From: JBBWZH01 sp035544115 | GTDB taxonomy: Bacteria > Actinomycetota > Actinomycetes > Mycobacteriales > CADCTP01 | Assembly: GCA_963714145.1 (NCBI GenBank) | Contig: OY970235.1 | Coordinates: forward strand, 9,920,001-9,984,000 | Length of the DNA stretch: 64,000 nt | Direction of reading: 5' to 3' | Shown here: in pieces, positions 61,491-64,000 of the stretch | Numbering within the stretch: position 1 is the first letter of the stretch | Layout: the number at the start of each line of letters is the position of its first letter | Position numbers and translations under genes: made by a program | Notes under the pieces: model-generated | The model's input: only the letters and a program-made list of their open reading frames with translations | The model's database searches: none | Told to the model about the DNA's origin: nothing

Positions 61491-62183
61491 GTGGCCGCGG
61501 TGCTCGGGAGCGTCGCCGGCTACGCGGTGCTGCTGACGCTGGTCTGCGCCGGCGCGGGGCACCTGGCCAGGCCGGGGACGTTGCGGTCGGCGTTGGTCAC
61601 GCACGGGGTGCTGCCGGTGCCGGGTCTGGTCGCGGTCGCGGTGCCGGTCGTCGAGCTCGGGCTGGGCGCCGCCGGGGTGGCCGGGCTGTTCGACCGCCCG
61701 GTGCTGCTGGCCGTCGCGCTGGCCGGCGCGGCCGTGCTGCTGGCCGGGTACGCCGGCTACGGCTGGCGGGTGCTCGCGGCCGGGGCCGGCGGGCCGTGCG
61801 GCTGTTCCCGGCATGAGCTGCCGATGTCCGGCTGGGTGCTCGCCCGGGCCGGCGGGCTCGCCGGGCTGGCGGTGCTCGGCCTGACGCTGACCGGCTCGGT
61901 GCTGTCGCCGCGGGCCGTCGACAGCCGGTTCTCCCTGGTGCTGCTGGCCGCGGCCACCTTCAGCCTGCTGCTCTGGCAGCTGCCGGCGGCCATGTACGAC
62001 CCCACGCCGGCGGTAGCCGCCGGCCGGGCCACGGTGGCCGGCCCCGCCAGGCCGGCCGCCGGCCCGGCCGGCCCCGCCGGGTCTGGCGGATCCGACCGAG
62101 TGGTGGGCGGACCGGCTCTGTTGGGGATGCCGGCGCAGCCGGCCCGCGCCGGCCAGGCGGACCACCGGGAGGTGCCGGTATGA
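61491..62183 (+). CDS. MauE/DoxX-family redox-associated membrane protein
   Basis: Predicted 230 residues from GTG 61491. Four to five helices: AGYAVLLTLVCAGAGHLARP, LVAVAVPVVELGLGAAGVAG, LLAVALAGAAVLLAGYAGYG and two more. After the third helix comes the family's cysteine pair GGPCGCSRHELPMSGWVLAR. MauE is needed for making methylamine dehydrogenase and is thought to help form disulfides in its exported small subunit. The C-terminal 45 residues are a Pro/Ala/Gly-rich tail. The ATG of the next gene overlaps its stop (ATGA). Confidence 0.85.
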   Translation: MAAVLGSVAGYAVLLTLVCAGAGHLARPGTLRSALVTHGVLPVPGLVAVAVPVVELGLGAAGVAGLFDRPVLLAVALAGAAVLLAGYAGYGWRVLAAGAGGPCGCSRHELPMSGWVLARAGGLAGLAVLGLTLTGSVLSPRAVDSRFSLVLLAAATFSLLLWQLPAAMYDPTPAVAAGRATVAGPARPAAGPAGPAGSGGSDRVVGGPALLGMPAQPARAGQADHREVPV

Positions 62184-62737
62184 GCTTCCAGACCAGCGCG
62201 CTGATCCTGAGCTGGGTGGCGATCCTGCTGCTGGCCCTGGTGGTGTCCGGGCTGGTGCGGCAGGTGCACGCCCTGTCATCCGGGCTGGTGCGGCCGGCCG
62301 GGCCGGGTGGGTCCACCGGGCCGGTCGGGCTCGCCCCGGGGGCGCTCGCACCCGGCCTCGATCTGCTCGGCACCGACCGGTCCGGGCCGGTGCTGCTGCT
62401 GTTCCTCAGCGCCGACTGCCACACCTGCTCGGCCGTCCTCACCGAGGCCGCCCACCTCACCGGCTCGGCCCACCTCACTGGCTCGGCCCACCTCACCGGG
62501 GCCGCCCAGGATGCCGGCGACCTGTCCGTCCGGGCGCTGTACGCCGGGCCGGCGCCGGCGACCGACCTGGGGATCGGCGTGTACGGCGGCCAGGCCGAGC
62601 TGTTCGAGCGGTACGACGCGATCGCGACCCCGTTCGCCGTCCTGGTCGACCCGTCCGGCCGGGTGGTCCGCTCCGAACCCGTCGGTTCCCCGGCCGCGCT
62701 ACGGACCCTGCTCGACCGGGTCGTCCAGGAGGCATGA
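62180..62737 (+). CDS. Membrane-anchored thioredoxin-like protein (MauD/TlpA type)
   Basis: Predicted 185 residues from ATG 62180. One N-terminal transmembrane helix (ILSWVAILLLALVVSGLVRQ), then GALAPGLDLLGTDRSGPVLL, LFLSADCHTC (CxxC redox centre) and a later cis-Pro-type ATPFAVLVDPSGRVV. The active site would face outside. Helix alpha-1 is extended by a six-residue repeat, HLTGSA three times (18-bp DNA repeats at 62454-62510). MauD-like proteins act with MauE in maturing Cys-rich periplasmic subunits. The next gene overlaps its stop. Confidence 0.85.
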   Translation: MSFQTSALILSWVAILLLALVVSGLVRQVHALSSGLVRPAGPGGSTGPVGLAPGALAPGLDLLGTDRSGPVLLLFLSADCHTCSAVLTEAAHLTGSAHLTGSAHLTGAAQDAGDLSVRALYAGPAPATDLGIGVYGGQAELFERYDAIATPFAVLVDPSGRVVRSEPVGSPAALRTLLDRVVQEA

Positions 62738-63690
62738 TGAACACGCTGATCCCACCGCTGCGGGCGGCTGACGCGCCGGCGGCCGAGCCGGCGGCGCCCC
62801 GGGAGCCGGCGGCGTCCCGGGCCGAGCTGCGGCCGATCACCTGGTCACCGGTGCAGCGGCGGACCGTGCTGCGGGCCGGAGCCGCGATCGGCACCGCGAT
62901 CGGGATGGCCGCGATCGGCGTGTTCCCGGCCGCCCGGCGGGCCCGCGCGGACGGCTTCGACATCTACCCGAGCTGCCCGTCCTACGCGACCGATCACAAC
63001 TGCTCGCCCGGCTGCGGCCCGAGCACGATCTTCGGCGACTCCTGCAACACGTCCGGGCCGAACCTGGGCTTCCACAAGGACGACGGCGTCACCTGGATGC
63101 TGCGGCCGAACCAGTGCTTCTCGAACATGTACGACGGCTGGATCTGGCGGTACCAGAACGCCTGCGGCACCTGCGCCTGCTTCGTCGAGCGCCGCTGCCA
63201 CGACGGCTACCGGATGACCAGCGCCGGCTGGGTGCGCTCGATCTGCCGGTGGAACACCGACTGCGGCTGCCAGGGCGCGGTGCCGTGGCCCACCGTCCAG
63301 CGGGGCAACTCCGGCCCGAACGTGTACGCGGTGCAGCACCTGCTGAACTTCCGCGGCGCCACCCTCACCGCGGACGGCGCGTTCGGCCCGCTCACCGAAA
63401 CGGCGGTGAAGAACTTCCAGAGCGGCAACGCGCTGCCACCGACCGGCATCGTGGACACCACCACCTGGCCGGTGCTCGTGGTCACCGTGCGCAGGTCGGA
63501 CAGCAACGAGGCGGTCCGCGCCGCCCAGCGCGAGCTGAACAAGTGGGGCTACCAGCTGACCGTGGACGGCGTCTTCGGCGCGCTCACCGACGGCGCGATC
63601 CGCGACTTCCAGCGGCAGAACGCGCTCACCGTGGACGGCGTGATCGGTGCCAGCAGCTGGCGCACGCTCACCGGCGGAGCCGGCGTGTGA
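62734..63690 (+). CDS. Tat-exported 12-cysteine protein with two peptidoglycan-binding domains
   Basis: Predicted 318 residues from ATG 62734 (overlaps the previous stop). Tat signal VQRRTVLRAGAAIGTAIGMA, cleavage near RARA-DG. The mature N-terminus (about 75-180) holds twelve cysteines and many Trp/Tyr (YPSCPSYATDHNCSPGCGPS, NACGTCACFVERRC, SICRWNTDCGCQG). Two PG_binding_1 repeats follow (about 185-250 and 252-315), each with the GPNVYAVQHLL / AVRAAQRELN and VDGVFGALTDGAIRDFQ pattern. The even cysteine number, Tat export and upstream MauE/thioredoxin pair point to a disulfide-rich domain held to the cell wall. The Cys domain belongs to no family that I can name. Confidence 0.85.
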   Translation: MMNTLIPPLRAADAPAAEPAAPREPAASRAELRPITWSPVQRRTVLRAGAAIGTAIGMAAIGVFPAARRARADGFDIYPSCPSYATDHNCSPGCGPSTIFGDSCNTSGPNLGFHKDDGVTWMLRPNQCFSNMYDGWIWRYQNACGTCACFVERRCHDGYRMTSAGWVRSICRWNTDCGCQGAVPWPTVQRGNSGPNVYAVQHLLNFRGATLTADGAFGPLTETAVKNFQSGNALPPTGIVDTTTWPVLVVTVRRSDSNEAVRAAQRELNKWGYQLTVDGVFGALTDGAIRDFQRQNALTVDGVIGASSWRTLTGGAGV

Positions 63691-63908
63691 CCATTCCGGC
63701 CGGCCAGCCGGCCGAGCCGGCGGGGGAGCCGGCGCGGGCGGTGGGCCGCCGGCGGGCCGGCGTGGCGGTGTGGCGGTGGGCGACGGACCCGATCCTGCCG
63801 GTGCTGCTGCTGGCCCCGGCCGCGGTACTGGCGGCGGCCCGGGTGCCGGTGCTGACCTGGGCGGTGCTCGGCGGGCTGGCCGGCTACTCGCTGTCCGGCT
63901 CGGTTTGA
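63687..63908 (+). CDS. Small membrane protein, last gene of the operon
   Basis: Predicted 73 residues from GTG 63687, overlapping the previous stop (GTGA). After a Pro/Ala/Glu-rich start and a basic patch (VGRRRAGVAVWRW) there are two short hydrophobic segments (ILPVLLLAPAAVLAAARV and LTWAVLGGLAGYSLSGSV). Function unknown. The four-base overlap supports co-translation with the Cys-rich protein. Confidence 0.7.
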   Translation: MTIPAGQPAEPAGEPARAVGRRRAGVAVWRWATDPILPVLLLAPAAVLAAARVPVLTWAVLGGLAGYSLSGSV

Positions 63909-63915
63909 ACCCGTA

Positions 63916-63933
63916 ACAGCGCGCTGGCGCTGT
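63916..63933 (+). terminator. Hairpin after the mau-like operon
   Basis: ACAGCGC-GCTG-GCGCTGT, seven-bp stem with a four-base loop, eight bases after the stop. It may end the operon or only attenuate it, because GGAGG at 63956 suggests another gene starting near the window edge. Confidence 0.45.
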
Positions 63934-64000
63934 CCCCGCCCGGGCGGCGGGATCGGAGGTTGCCGTCGGCGCCGCTGGCGGTGTTCACGGTCGGGCTGCT

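Noticed and set aside
59124..62351. 1075-codon minus-strand frame opposite the CorA-like and mau-like genes
   Set aside because: Arg/Pro/Gln/His-rich antisense frame. The plus-strand genes have signal peptides, motifs and overlapping starts.
63960..64000. Start of another gene at TTG 63960 running off the window
   Set aside because: GGAGG lies directly against the TTG with no spacer, and only 41 bases are visible. A start at GTG 63981 is also possible, so no gene is claimed.

Overview
The window is very GC-rich (by eye above 70 %), with GTG/TTG starts, GGAGG-type ribosome sites, long antisense pseudo-ORFs, Tat and Sec secreted carbohydrate-active enzymes, a SARP-type regulator and ATPase-less sugar ABC transporters. 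Together these point to a filamentous actinomycete, plausibly of the Actinoplanes/Micromonospora group. I cannot fix the genus from sequence alone. I see no rRNA, tRNA, CRISPR, insertion sequence, prophage or replication origin.

Layout. 1-8.7 kb holds scattered housekeeping or accessory genes: a frameshifted gene, CYTH-CHAD, a tiny secreted peptide, a UBP zinc finger, an SGNH hydrolase, a methyltransferase, an EEP nuclease, DinB and a membrane protein. 8.7-17.6 kb holds two tandem paralogous secreted propeller-type proteins and a convergent SARP/NB-ARC/TPR regulator. 17.8-18.8 kb is a gene-free array of about 180-200 bp repeats with a conserved imperfect hairpin. 18.8-20.6 kb is a GH64 beta-1,3-glucanase. 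21.6-37.4 kb is a sugar-acid catabolic region of divergent operons under a LacI regulator: lactonase-type amidohydrolase, Gfo/Idh/MocA oxidoreductase, SDR, MaoC, CaiB/BaiF CoA-transferase, RraA, two-part UxaA dehydratase, ABC importer, aldo-keto reductase and FAH hydrolase. The gene content matches the non-phosphorylative L-fucose-type route (sugar, lactone, aldonate, 2-keto-3-deoxy acid, 2,4-diketo acid, pyruvate plus lactate). Two solute-binding-protein homologues in it lack any signal peptide. 37.4-56.2 kb mixes GH16, GH18 and GH30 (frameshifted), CE15 and GH5 secreted enzymes with small metabolic genes. 56.6-60.6 kb has a Tat-exported beta-lactamase-like protein, an FkbH-like HAD protein and a CorA-like membrane protein. 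60.8-63.9 kb is a tight five-gene operon: unknown protein, MauE/DoxX-like protein, thioredoxin-like protein, a Tat-exported 12-cysteine protein with two peptidoglycan-binding repeats, and a small membrane protein.

How it fits together. Much of the window serves polymer breakdown: beta-1,3-glucan (GH64, GH16), chitin (GH18), plant polymers (GH5, GH30, CE15). Palindromic LacI-type operators sit before GH64 and GH5, and a similar one sits in the sugar-acid divergent promoter. Most secreted-enzyme genes end in strong GC-rich hairpins.

Most worth a second look: the repeat array at 17.8-18.8 kb, the mau-like cysteine-rich operon at 60.8-63.9 kb, the paired signal-less binding proteins in the sugar-acid cluster, and a recurring palindrome TCCAC(A/T)GTGGA that appears to force rare codons inside genes. 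Two genes carry single-base frameshifts that could be real or sequencing errors.
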